From Caldilinea sp. (lineage in GTDB: Bacteria; Chloroflexota; Anaerolineae; Caldilineales; Caldilineaceae), in NCBI GenBank assembly GCA_026389955.1, contig JAPLGY010000121.1, positions 1 to 5,743 on the forward strand: 5,743 nt of DNA. The letters run 5' to 3'. Both the position numbers and the translations under genes were made by a program. Numbering within the stretch: position 1 is the stretch's first letter; each line of letters begins with the position of its first letter. Below are positions 1-5,743 of the stretch, piece after piece. The notes under the pieces were generated by a model. That model was not told where the DNA came from. It did no database searches and was given only the letters and a program-made list of their open reading frames with translations.

Positions 1-3
1 GGG

Positions 4-1539
4 GTGGGGATGGATGCGGCGATTGACAGCGAGGTGGCGCGTGCAGTTGCCGCTCTTTACCAAAACGAGGATTATCTGAACCGTCTGCTCTCCAGTTGGT
101 GGGCGGACAAAGCTGAAGAGTATGCAGTTCGTATCGCCGACGATGCCTTCACCTCTGAGGGGTTTCGGGCCAAGATGGACGAACTGGCCGCGGCGGTCGG
201 CGCTGCGGTGGCTGCACAGGCGCAGTCGCGTTTTTCCCGGGCTGCCTCGGTGGCGCTGCTCTGCCTGCAACGCTATGTGGGGGAACGTTACTCGGCGACA
301 TTTTTTGCCTTGTTTGCCGAACAAGTCCGTCAGGAAACGCAGGATTTGGATCTGGCGGTGCTGGATCGGCCAGAGGTCAGCATTTTGGCAGAACATCAGG
401 GGACGCTGGCGGGGGTCAGCACGATCCTCGTGACCCAGCTGATCTATCGTCTCAGCCAGAAGCTGGGTGAAAAATTGGCGCAGCGGGTGGCCGGCCGGGT
501 GGTTGGACGCATCTTGGGACGGGCTGGCTCGTCTTTGATTCCGGTAGCCGGCTGGGTGGTCGGGATCGGGCTGATCGTCTACGATCTTTGGGAAGGGGGG
601 CAGGGGGCGCTGCCGCAGATCCAGGCGGGGTTGCAGAGCGATGAAGTCAAACAGAAGATTCGCCAGGAGGTTGTTGTTGCCGTGCGCGACGATCTGCCCG
701 ACCAGGCTGCTTTGATTGCCCTGGAGAGTGCGGTGAGCCTGACCGAGCAGTGGCAGGGTTTTTGTGATCGCTACGACTATGTCTGTCTGGTGGCGGAGGA
801 GAGCGAACCCTTTCGCCGTCTGCTGCAGGAGGTCGCGCTCGATGAGCTGGAGAGCGTCACTGCCCTGGTCAATTTTTACATGAGCCAGCTGGGGCGTGCG
901 GAGTTGGACAGGGCGTTGGCGGAGGGCAGTTTTGGTCTGCTGTTGACGATGCCGGCGGCGTCATTGGTGGTGCTGCAGGAGACTGGCAGTACGGCTGACA
1001 CGTTGGCCTGGGCTGTGCTGGCAGGAGATGGGTTGGGGCGTGTCGCAGAGTGGGGGCTTCACCGGTGGGTGAAGCCGGATGAGTTGACTCCTGAACAGTT
1101 TGCTGCACTGGTTGCGCTCGACGACCCGGCAGCGGTGCAGAAGCTGTTGGCGTTGTCGTCTCCCAAACGGGGGGCTCTGTTGGCGTTGCCGGGCAGCACA
1201 TTGGGAGATTTGGTGGCAGAACAAGAGGAGAGTGACCTGGATTGGTTTGCAGGGTATTTGTTGCTGCCCGACCTGCAGCAGGGGAAGCGCGCGGCAGAGA
1301 GCGCTGCAGAGATTGCGGCGAAGGTGGTCGAAGGGCGGCTGACGGTGGCAGAGCTGCGTTCCCCTTCACTGCCGGCGGCGCAGTCGCCGCTGACGGCTAC
1401 AGTGGTGACTGCTGCCCCGCGTGCGCCTGCCGCTGCGGGGGGGCTGCCCATTCTGCCGGGTTTGGGGGTGCTGGCGGTCTTGGCTGTCGTCGGCTGGCTG
1501 GTTGCACGGCGCCGACAGCTGTCTCAACGCAAATCCTGA
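4..1539 (+). CDS. Unrecognised membrane protein with glycine-zipper segment and C-terminal membrane anchor
   Basis: I do not recognise the family and assign no function. The reading frame gives 511 residues from GTG at 4, or 509 from ATG at 10. It is open to the window edge, so the true start could be upstream. There is no signal peptide. Residues 1-155 look helical and Ala-rich. Residues 153-175 are basic with Gly-Arg pairs every four residues (G164, G168, G172, G175), followed by a hydrophobic segment at about 177-194 and then acidic residues (D194, E197). Residues 197-452 look alpha-helical and Leu-rich, with a Cys pair (C254, C261). Residues 453-480 are an Ala/Pro/Ser linker, about 481-501 is a strong transmembrane segment, and RRR follows at 502-504. 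By the positive-inside rule this suggests two membrane passes, with the middle domain outside and both ends in the cytoplasm. This topology is inference. The gap to leuC and its AT-rich content suggest a separate transcription unit. Confidence -1.
   Translation: MGMDAAIDSEVARAVAALYQNEDYLNRLLSSWWADKAEEYAVRIADDAFTSEGFRAKMDELAAAVGAAVAAQAQSRFSRAASVALLCLQRYVGERYSATFFALFAEQVRQETQDLDLAVLDRPEVSILAEHQGTLAGVSTILVTQLIYRLSQKLGEKLAQRVAGRVVGRILGRAGSSLIPVAGWVVGIGLIVYDLWEGGQGALPQIQAGLQSDEVKQKIRQEVVVAVRDDLPDQAALIALESAVSLTEQWQGFCDRYDYVCLVAEESEPFRRLLQEVALDELESVTALVNFYMSQLGRAELDRALAEGSFGLLLTMPAASLVVLQETGSTADTLAWAVLAGDGLGRVAEWGLHRWVKPDELTPEQFAALVALDDPAAVQKLLALSSPKRGALLALPGSTLGDLVAEQEESDLDWFAGYLLLPDLQQGKRAAESAAEIAAKVVEGRLTVAELRSPSLPAAQSPLTATVVTAAPRAPAAAGGLPILPGLGVLAVLAVVGWLVARRRQLSQRKS
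1055..1076. repeat. Perfect 9-bp inverted repeat inside the first gene
   Basis: The arms GGCTTCACC (1055-1063) and GGTGAAGCC (1068-1076) are perfectly complementary around a four-base loop (1064-1067). They would make a stable RNA hairpin within the coding sequence around residues 351-358 of the first gene. No T-run follows, so it does not look like an intrinsic terminator. It may be chance, since both arms are normal coding sequence. Confidence -1.
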
Positions 1540-1587
1540 GCCTCTGCAGCGCGCGTGTTTGGAAAACTCGGCTGCACAATGGTTTTG

Positions 1588-1596
1588 TGGTATGCT
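1588..1596 (+). promoter_or_regulatory. Weak extended -10 promoter candidate upstream of leuC
   Basis: TGGTATGCT matches an extended -10 element (TG at 1588-1589, one base, then TATGCT at 1591-1596) in an AT-rich stretch. No good -35 hexamer sits 16-18 bases upstream. If used, transcription would start near 1603 and give leuC a leader of about 125 nt containing the short Leu-rich ORF at 1638-1700. Support is weak and rests on hexamer matching alone. Confidence -1.
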
Positions 1597-1637
1597 TTCT
1601 GAGTGAATCAATTTCTACAGGGCTCAAGTCTGTCCCC

Positions 1638-1700
1638 ATGACCTGGCTATATAAGGAACTGTATTCACACCAAAGTTGTCTTGCTGATTTGAAGCTGTAA
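1638..1700 (+). other. 20-codon Leu-rich ORF in the leuCD leader (possible leader peptide)
   Basis: ATG at 1638 opens a frame of 20 codons ending with TAA at 1698-1700, 28 bases before the preferred leuC start. Five residues are Leu (positions 4, 8, 15, 18 and 20), using CTA, CTG, CTT, TTG and CTG, and a Trp is at position 3. Leu-rich leader peptides are known to control leu operons by attenuation in some bacteria. Against this, the Leu codons are scattered rather than consecutive, the only ribosome-binding-like bases (AGGG at 1619-1622) are 15 bases away, and no attenuator terminator follows. The stronger promoter candidate at 1676-1703 would leave this ORF untranscribed. Chance is quite possible. 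Confidence -1.
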
Positions 1701-1715
1701 AATTCAGTGTGAGTG
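1662..1715. repeat. Imperfect inverted repeat in front of leuC
   Basis: TCACAC at 1665-1670 pairs with GTGTGA at 1707-1712. The pairing extends outward by one A-T and two G-T wobble pairs to 1662-1670 with 1707-1715, nine pairs in all with a 36-base loop. The right arm ends just before the leuC ribosome-binding site at 1719-1723. It could be an RNA stem in a long leader or a DNA site for a regulator bracketing the promoter at 1676-1703. Either role is inference. Confidence -1.
1676..1703 (+). promoter_or_regulatory. Probable sigma70-type promoter of leuCD
   Basis: TTGTCT at 1676-1681 (four of six matches to the -35 consensus) is separated by 16 bases from TAAAAT at 1698-1703 (five of six matches to the -10 consensus). 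The predicted start of transcription is near 1710. That leaves a leader of about 19 nt before the GTG at 1729, with the ribosome-binding site inside it. It is the best promoter match I find in this AT-rich gap, but it has not been tested against genome background. Confidence -1.
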
Positions 1716-1718
1716 GAT

Positions 1719-1723
1719 GGAGG
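1719..1723 (+). promoter_or_regulatory. Ribosome-binding site that decides the leuC start
   Basis: GGAGG lies five bases before GTG at 1729. It overlaps the alternative in-frame ATG at 1717, which has no comparable site upstream. This favours initiation at the GTG. Confidence -1.
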
Positions 1724-1728
1724 AGTGT

Positions 1729-3132
1729 GTGGGAAAGACGCTTTTTGAAAAGGTCTGGGACGCCCATGTCGTGGCGCAGGATGAGGGTGCACCGGCTGTG
1801 CTCTACATCGACGCGCATCTGATCCATGAAGTGACTTCGCCGCAGGCCTTTGGGATGCTGCGTGAGCAAGGGCTCAAGGTGCGTCGGCCAGACAAGACGT
1901 TTGCCACAATGGATCATGCCATCCCTACGCGCGATCTGGACATCGCCCTGTGGCCGGCAGATGCGGCGACGCAGGTGCGCACGCTGCGTGAAAATTGTGA
2001 AGCGTTTGGGGTGACGCTGTGGGATATCAACGGCCCCATCCAGGGAATCGTGCATGTGGTCGGCCCTGAAATGGGGGTGACGCATCCTGGCATGACGATC
2101 GTCTGCGGCGACAGCCATACCAGCACCCACGGGGCCTTCGGCGCCCTGGCTTTTGGGATCGGTACGAGCGAGGTAGGCCATGTGCTGGCGACCCAGTGTC
2201 TGCTGCAAAAGAAGCCCCGGACCATGGCGATCACGGTTGACGGCGAGCTGGGCACAGGCGTCACTGCCAAGGACATCATTCTGGCCATCATCGCCAAAAA
2301 TGGGGCGGGCGGCGGCGCTGGCTATGTCTTTGAATACCGCGGCAGCGCGATCCGCAGCCTGAGCATGGCCAACCGCATGACGATCTGCAACATGAGCATC
2401 GAAGGGGGGGCCCGTGCCGGCATGATTGCACCGGACGAGACGACCTTTGCGTTTGTGAAAGGACGCCCCTATGCGCCCCAGGGGGAAGCCTGGGAGCGAG
2501 CCGTCGCCTTCTGGAAGACGCTGGGCAGCGACGCAGATGCTCTGTTTGACCGCGAGCTCCGGCTGGATGCCAGCCAGCTGCAGCCGATGGTGACCTACGG
2601 CACCAACCCTGGACAGGGGGTGCCGGTGACCGGGCGCATTCCGCTCCCCGAAGAGCTGGAAGATCCAGCCGAGCGACGCAGCCTGCTCAGCGCCATGGAG
2701 TACATGGGGTTGAAGCCGGGCCAGGCGATGGAAGGCCAGCCGGTCGATATTGTGTTTATTGGCTCGTGCACAAACGGCCGCATTGAGGACTTGCGCGAGG
2801 CGGCCAGGATCGTCCAGGGCCGACGTGTGGCGGACCACATCGAAGCGATCGTCGTGCCGGGCTCCAAGGCGGTGAAGGGGCTGGCCGAGGCCGAAGGGCT
2901 GGACCGCATCTTCCAGGAGGCTGGGTTTGAATGGCGTGGGGCTGGCTGCAGCATGTGTCTGGCCATGAACGACGACAAAGCGGGTGCCGGCAAGTACGTA
3001 GCCAGCACCAGCAACCGCAACTTCCAAGGGCGCCAGGGCCCAGGCGCTCGCAGCTTGTTGATGAGCCCGATCATGGCTGCAGCGGCTGCGGTCAACGGCC
3101 GGGTGGTCGATGTGCGTGAATTGCTCCGCTGA
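1729..3132 (+). CDS. leuC: 3-isopropylmalate dehydratase large subunit (LeuC)
   Basis: This is the large, catalytic, [4Fe-4S]-carrying subunit of isopropylmalate isomerase. With LeuD it converts 2-isopropylmalate to 3-isopropylmalate through dehydration and rehydration in the cytoplasmic leucine pathway. The protein has 467 residues, the usual bacterial length. It starts with the typical [14 protein letters not shown] stretch. The aconitase signature is visible as [13 protein letters not shown] near residues 126-138. The cluster cysteines are C347 in GSCTNGR and C407 and C410 in GCSMC, the same numbers I recall for the E. coli protein. YGTNPGQ (about 290-296) and [10 protein letters not shown] (about 428-437) are also family-typical. 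I chose GTG at 1729 over ATG at 1717 because it has GGAGG at proper spacing, matches the family N-terminus, and leaves room for a leader after the likely promoter. leuD follows after 30 bases. No leuA or leuB is seen in the window. Confidence -1.
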   Translation: MGKTLFEKVWDAHVVAQDEGAPAVLYIDAHLIHEVTSPQAFGMLREQGLKVRRPDKTFATMDHAIPTRDLDIALWPADAATQVRTLRENCEAFGVTLWDINGPIQGIVHVVGPEMGVTHPGMTIVCGDSHTSTHGAFGALAFGIGTSEVGHVLATQCLLQKKPRTMAITVDGELGTGVTAKDIILAIIAKNGAGGGAGYVFEYRGSAIRSLSMANRMTICNMSIEGGARAGMIAPDETTFAFVKGRPYAPQGEAWERAVAFWKTLGSDADALFDRELRLDASQLQPMVTYGTNPGQGVPVTGRIPLPEELEDPAERRSLLSAMEYMGLKPGQAMEGQPVDIVFIGSCTNGRIEDLREAARIVQGRRVADHIEAIVVPGSKAVKGLAEAEGLDRIFQEAGFEWRGAGCSMCLAMNDDKAGAGKYVASTSNRNFQGRQGPGARSLLMSPIMAAAAAVNGRVVDVRELLR

Positions 3133-3148
3133 ACAAACTGCCAGGATC

Positions 3149-3153
3149 GAGGA
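3149..3153 (+). promoter_or_regulatory. Ribosome-binding site of leuD
   Basis: GAGGA lies six bases before GTG at 3160 and nine bases before ATG at 3163. Both starts are in frame and differ by one residue. I prefer ATG because many LeuD proteins begin with Met-Lys-Pro-Phe, but spacing alone would also allow the GTG. Confidence -1.
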
Positions 3154-3162
3154 ACGATTGTG

Positions 3163-3753
3163 ATGAAACCCTTTACCGCTTTGTCCGCTGCCGCCGTGCC
3201 GCTGCGCATGGAAAACGTGGACACCGACCAGATTATCCCAGCCCGGTACCTGACCGCTGTGACCAAAGAAGGGATGGGTGCAGGGCTTTTCTCTTGGATT
3301 CGCTACAACCCGGACGGTACGCCCAAGGCCGATTTTGTACTCAACCGGCCGGAGTATCAGGGGGCTCGGATTTTGATCGCGGGGCGTAATTTCGGCAGCG
3401 GTTCCAGCCGAGAACACGCGGTCTGGGCTTTGACCGATTACGGCTTTCGCTGTGTCATTTCGCCGGGCTTCGCCGATATTTTTTACAACAACAGTCTGAA
3501 AAATGGCTTGTTGCCAGTGGCTTTGGCGGAAGAAGTCGTCGCCATGTTGTGGGATCTGGTCGAAGAAGAGCCTACAACCATCCTTCACGTCGATCTGCGC
3601 AGCCAGACGGTCACCTTGCCGGACGGCCAGCAGCACAGCTTTGCGATCGACCCCTTCCGCAAAATCTGCCTGTTGGAGGGGCTGGACGATCTGGGGTACA
3701 TCAGCTCGAAAGAGGCTGCGATTGTGGCCTATGAGGCGCGGCCTGCCTACTGA
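3163..3753 (+). CDS. leuD: 3-isopropylmalate dehydratase small subunit (LeuD)
   Basis: This is the small, swivel-domain subunit that pairs with LeuC to form the active isopropylmalate isomerase of leucine synthesis in the cytoplasm. The protein has 196 residues, typical of the roughly 200-residue bacterial LeuD rather than the shorter archaeal form. Family motifs occur in the expected order: NVDTDQIIPARYL near residues 18-30, the substrate-loop motif GSGSSREHAVWAL at about 78-90, FADIFYNNSLKNGLLP at about 103-118, and DPFRKICLLEGLDDLGY at about 163-179. The gene lies 30 bases after leuC with its own ribosome-binding site, so the two are almost certainly co-transcribed. A strong terminator 43 bases downstream ends the unit. 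Nothing looks truncated or broken. Confidence -1.
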   Translation: MKPFTALSAAAVPLRMENVDTDQIIPARYLTAVTKEGMGAGLFSWIRYNPDGTPKADFVLNRPEYQGARILIAGRNFGSGSSREHAVWALTDYGFRCVISPGFADIFYNNSLKNGLLPVALAEEVVAMLWDLVEEEPTTILHVDLRSQTVTLPDGQQHSFAIDPFRKICLLEGLDDLGYISSKEAAIVAYEARPAY

Positions 3754-3789
3754 CCGCAACGGGGCACGCTGCCGCAACGGGGCACGCTG
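3754..3789. repeat. Two perfect 18-bp tandem copies directly after the leuD stop
   Basis: The unit CCGCAACGGGGCACGCTG occurs at 3754-3771 and again, identical, at 3772-3789. The first copy begins at the very base after the leuD TGA. It lies in the 3' untranslated part of the leu transcript, just ahead of the terminator hairpin. A recent slip-strand duplication is the simplest explanation; no function is evident. Confidence -1.
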
Positions 3790-3796
3790 CGTCTCT

Positions 3797-3830
3797 GGGC
3801 TTGGTTTTGGGGCAAAGACAAGCCCTTTTT
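3797..3830 (+). terminator. Intrinsic terminator of leuCD
   Basis: GGGCTTG (3797-3803) pairs with CAAGCCC (3819-3825) and is followed at once by five T (3826-3830). The inner loop pairs further: TTTG (3806-3809) with CAAA (3813-3816) around a three-G loop, plus a T-G wobble next to it, leaving only one mismatch (3804/3818). This is a textbook rho-independent terminator. It separates leuCD from the transporter genes. Confidence -1.
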
Positions 3831-3833
3831 ATC

Positions 3834-3846
3834 AGCCGGTCCGGCT
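3834..3846. repeat. 13-bp palindrome in the gap before the adaptor gene
   Basis: AGCCGG and CCGGCT flank a single central T. The palindrome lies four bases after the terminator T-run and about 70 bases before the adaptor start. It could be a protein binding site or part of a second, weaker hairpin ahead of the T-run near 3868-3873. I found no convincing -35/-10 pair for the adaptor gene in 3831-3918, so its promoter is unidentified. Confidence -1.
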
Positions 3847-3907
3847 CGCTGTTCTGTCGATTCAGCCTTTTTTCGATCAGACAGGATGCCGTTTCCTTGC
3901 TCTGGCA

Positions 3908-3912
3908 AAGGA
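3908..3912 (+). promoter_or_regulatory. Ribosome-binding site that decides the adaptor start
   Basis: AAGGA lies six bases before GTG at 3919. The upstream in-frame ATG at 3886 has only an AGG touching it and no properly spaced site. The GTG also gives a signal peptide of normal lipoprotein length. Confidence -1.
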
Positions 3913-3918
3913 CTGCCT

Positions 3919-5130
3919 GTGCAAAATTCGTTTTTTTTACAAGCCAGAACGGCGACCGTGGCAGCGACCGTGGCAGCGACCGTGGCAGCGGTGCTGCTGG
4001 CTGGCTGTGCGTTGATGCCTGCGACGCGCGCCGAACAGAGTGCTGCCGAGCCGACCCCGACGCCGATTCCTACGGCGCAGATTGCGCTCAAGCCCACCTA
4101 CCAGGTCGACCGTGGGGATGTCGTCCGCACAACGACCTTCTCCGGGCGGATCTCACCTGAGCGGGAGACTGAGCTCTTTTTTCAGACCGATGGCCGGGTG
4201 CGTTCGGTCTTTTTCAAGCGCAACGAGTCTGTCAGCGAGGGGGACGTGATCGCCGAGTTTGAGATCGACGCGCTCGAACGGGAGTTGGCAGCGGCGGAGC
4301 TGGAACTGGAGCGAGCCCAGGTGACGTTGGACGAGGCCCTGCGTGCCCTTGAGTTTGACCGGCGTGAGGCGCAGGCCCGGCTGGAGCGGGCGCAGATTCT
4401 GCTGGATGGGGCTGAGCGGGACCCCAACCTGGCGCGCGCCCAGGTGGCTGTCTATCAAAAAGATGTCGAACTGGCCCAGATTGCGGTCGAGCGGCTGGGC
4501 AGCGGTGTCAGCCCATTGCTCGAAAACGACCGGATCCGTGCCCGCTATGCGGTCGAGAAATTGCGCCAGGAGATTGCCGAGGCGCAGATCATCGCTCCGT
4601 TCGACGGGATTTTGCTTTCGCTGTCATTGACCCCAGGACAGGCAGTCAACGGCTACCAGCCGGTCGCCTCGGTAGCCGACGCCAGCGTCCTGGAGATCAG
4701 TGCGGATCTGCTCAGCAACCAGCTGCAGGAGCTGGTAGAGGGGATGCCGGTCACCTTTGTGCTCTCGTCTCGGCCAGGCCAGTCTTTGAACGGCACGATT
4801 CGGCGTCTGCCTTATCCGTTTGGCAGCGGCGGCAGCGGCCAGACGATCGAGGAGAAGGACAAAAGCACGCGCATTGCGATCGAGCAGCTGGCCCAGGACG
4901 ACGTCTACGCGCTCGGTGACCTGGTTCGGGTGACTGCTGAGGTCGAGCGTGCGCAAGCAGTTCTCTGGCTGCCGCCGCAGGCGATCCGCAATTTCAGCGG
5001 GCGCCTCTTTGCGGTCGTGCAGGACGGCGACGTCCAACGGCGGGTCGACGTGCGCATCGGCGTAGAGGCGGCTGACCGGGTGGAGATTCTGGAAGGGATT
5101 GAAGAAGGCCAGGTCGTTGTCGGACCATGA
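3919..5130 (+). CDS. HlyD/RND-type periplasmic adaptor lipoprotein of an ABC exporter
   Basis: This is a membrane fusion (adaptor) protein that would link a MacB/FtsX-type ABC transporter to substrates outside the membrane; its substrate is unknown. From GTG at 3919 it has 403 residues. A lipoprotein signal peptide ends at the lipobox LAGC with Cys30, and its hydrophobic core contains ATVA three times (12-23). A Thr-Pro linker follows (45-52). The two halves of the lipoyl-like domain are visible at about 91-113 (GRV...VSEGDVIAE) and 224-254 (IAPFDGIL...GQAV), flanking a charged coiled-coil hairpin at about 116-224. A beta-barrel part spans about 255-340 and includes a GSGGSG loop (302-307). 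A C-terminal membrane-proximal domain begins near 346 (LPPQAIRN). An ATG at 3886 would add 11 residues but lacks a ribosome-binding site and would give an overlong signal peptide. Its stop overlaps the permease start. Confidence -1.
   Translation: MQNSFFLQARTATVAATVAATVAAVLLAGCALMPATRAEQSAAEPTPTPIPTAQIALKPTYQVDRGDVVRTTTFSGRISPERETELFFQTDGRVRSVFFKRNESVSEGDVIAEFEIDALERELAAAELELERAQVTLDEALRALEFDRREAQARLERAQILLDGAERDPNLARAQVAVYQKDVELAQIAVERLGSGVSPLLENDRIRARYAVEKLRQEIAEAQIIAPFDGILLSLSLTPGQAVNGYQPVASVADASVLEISADLLSNQLQELVEGMPVTFVLSSRPGQSLNGTIRRLPYPFGSGGSGQTIEEKDKSTRIAIEQLAQDDVYALGDLVRVTAEVERAQAVLWLPPQAIRNFSGRLFAVVQDGDVQRRVDVRIGVEAADRVEILEGIEEGQVVVGP
3952..3987. repeat. Three perfect 12-bp tandem repeats coding the signal peptide core
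   Basis: GCGACCGTGGCA occurs three times in a row at 3952-3963, 3964-3975 and 3976-3987, in phase with the reading frame, each copy coding Ala-Thr-Val-Ala. The repeats make up most of the hydrophobic core before the lipobox. Because the unit is four codons, a gain or loss of one copy would keep the frame and only lengthen or shorten the core. Confidence -1.
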
Positions 5131-5743
5131 ACTTTCTACTGCGAACCTGGTCGACCTTGCAGATTGCACTCCGGCGGATCGCAGCGCAGCGCTGGCTGGC
5201 TGCCGCCACTGTGCTGGGGCTGGTAGCCGCCATCACCTTGATCATGAGCATTCCGCTCTACGCCGACGCAGTCTATTACCGTGTGCTGCAAGAGGAATTG
5301 GCCAAGGCGGGGCAGGGGGTCAAAGGGGACCAACATGCCTTCACATTTCTGTTTCGCAACATCGGTTCGATCTATGGGGTCAAAGATTGGGCTGAGATCG
5401 AGTCGGTGGACGACTATCTTTCGGGGGCGGCTGTCCAGCAGTTGGGCCTGCCGGTGCAGCGCACAGTGCGCTATGTCAAAACTGACAATTTTCGGTTTTT
5501 CCCGGAAGGGACGAGTCAGAGCTATGCCAGCGCTCAGGAGCCGTTGGCCTGGGTCAGTTTCAGCGCGCTGGATGGATTTGAAGAGCATGTGACCTGGTTG
5601 GAGGGGGGAATGCCCGCTCCGGCGTCGGCAGACCCGTCGGAAGCCTTTGACGTTGCAGTTACGGAAGCGTTGGCTGCGCTGCTGGGGATCCAGGTTGGGG
5701 AGACCTTCATGACCTTTCGGGTGGTGGAGGGCAGTGCTGGGGA
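5127..5743 (+). CDS. FtsX/MacB-like ABC transporter permease, N-terminal part (cut by window end)
   Basis: ATG at 5127 overlaps the adaptor stop as ATGA, which points to translational coupling and a shared operon. The frame stays open for 205 codons to the window edge. The N-terminus carries basic residues (R16, R17, R22) followed by one transmembrane segment at about 24-45, ending in SIPLYADAV. A long soluble region then starts with no second membrane segment in view. This layout, one N-terminal helix and then a large extracytoplasmic domain, is that of FtsX/MacB-family permeases, whose remaining helices lie at the C-terminus outside this window. The neighbouring adaptor supports the call. 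The ABC ATPase partner is not in the window. The family-level call is fairly secure; the substrate cannot be told. Confidence -1.
   Translation, partial: MNFLLRTWSTLQIALRRIAAQRWLAAATVLGLVAAITLIMSIPLYADAVYYRVLQEELAKAGQGVKGDQHAFTFLFRNIGSIYGVKDWAEIESVDDYLSGAAVQQLGLPVQRTVRYVKTDNFRFFPEGTSQSYASAQEPLAWVSFSALDGFEEHVTWLEGGMPAPASADPSEAFDVAVTEALAALLGIQVGETFMTFRVVEGSAG

Noticed and set aside
1545..1586. Possible terminator after the first gene (TGCAGC with GCTGCA, then TTTT)
   Set aside because: The stem is only six pairs with a 20-base loop, and the T-run starts six bases after the stem and has only four T. It is too weak to call.
1648..1655. TATATAAG as a -10 element upstream of leuC
   Set aside because: No acceptable -35 hexamer lies 15-19 bases upstream and no extended -10 TG is present. 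The pair at 1676-1703 fits better.
1242..1700. A 152-codon plus-strand frame overlapping the end of the first gene
   Set aside because: Its first two thirds are an out-of-frame shadow of the first gene with low-complexity Gly/Ala/Arg composition. Only its last 20 codons (1638-1700) fall outside coding sequence, and these are treated separately.
1540..1728. T-box riboswitch controlling leuCD
   Set aside because: The conserved T-box sequence and a following terminator hairpin with T-run are not found in this short gap.
1624..3777. A 717-codon open frame on the minus strand covering all of leuC and leuD
   Set aside because: It lies opposite two strongly conserved enzymes whose motifs are intact on the plus strand. 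Its product is rich in His, Arg and Ala without recognisable domains, as expected of antisense frames in G+C-rich coding DNA.
3853..3881. Bulged hairpin (TCTGTCGA with TCGA-T-CAGA) ahead of the adaptor gene
   Set aside because: It is a short stem with a bulge and a 12-base loop, with no linked regulatory feature. It is likely chance.

Overview
The window is a G+C-rich bacterial segment, and every supported gene lies on the plus strand. It holds one unrecognised membrane protein gene, the two-gene leuCD pair for leucine biosynthesis, and the first two genes of an ABC-type export system of the HlyD adaptor plus FtsX/MacB-like permease kind. The sequence does not prove a host. The adaptor is a lipoprotein with a Thr-Pro-rich linker just after the lipobox, and it is paired with an FtsX-like permease. 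That style is common in Chloroflexota (Anaerolineae/Caldilineae-like), so this phylum is my best but modest-confidence guess.

Layout. Positions 4-1539 encode a protein of about 510 residues that I do not recognise; its start may lie upstream of the window. It has a basic glycine-zipper-like stretch next to a hydrophobic segment, and a second hydrophobic segment at the C-terminus followed by arginines. Positions 1540-1728 are non-coding and clearly AT-richer than the flanks (about 42% G+C by hand count over 1561-1710). This gap holds a good sigma70-type promoter candidate at 1676-1703, a weaker one at 1588-1596, an inverted repeat, and a 20-codon ORF with five Leu codons. Positions 1729-3132 are leuC (GTG start preferred) and 3163-3753 are leuD, the large and small subunits of 3-isopropylmalate dehydratase. 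After leuD come two perfect 18-bp tandem copies and then a strong intrinsic terminator at 3797-3830, which closes the leu unit.

The second unit begins with an adaptor lipoprotein (3919-5130, GTG start preferred). Its signal peptide core is built from three perfect 12-bp repeats. Its stop codon overlaps, as ATGA, the start of an FtsX-like permease (5127 to the window end, truncated by the window edge). No ABC ATPase gene is visible, so if there is one it must lie outside the window.

How the genes work together: LeuC and LeuD assemble into one [4Fe-4S] enzyme of leucine synthesis. The adaptor and permease very probably form parts of one membrane complex. The first gene has no evident functional link to either unit. 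I found no RNA gene, CRISPR array, intact insertion sequence or convincing new defence or mobile system. The items most worth a second look are the unknown two-segment membrane protein, the repeat-built signal peptide, and the short AT-rich leader of leuCD.
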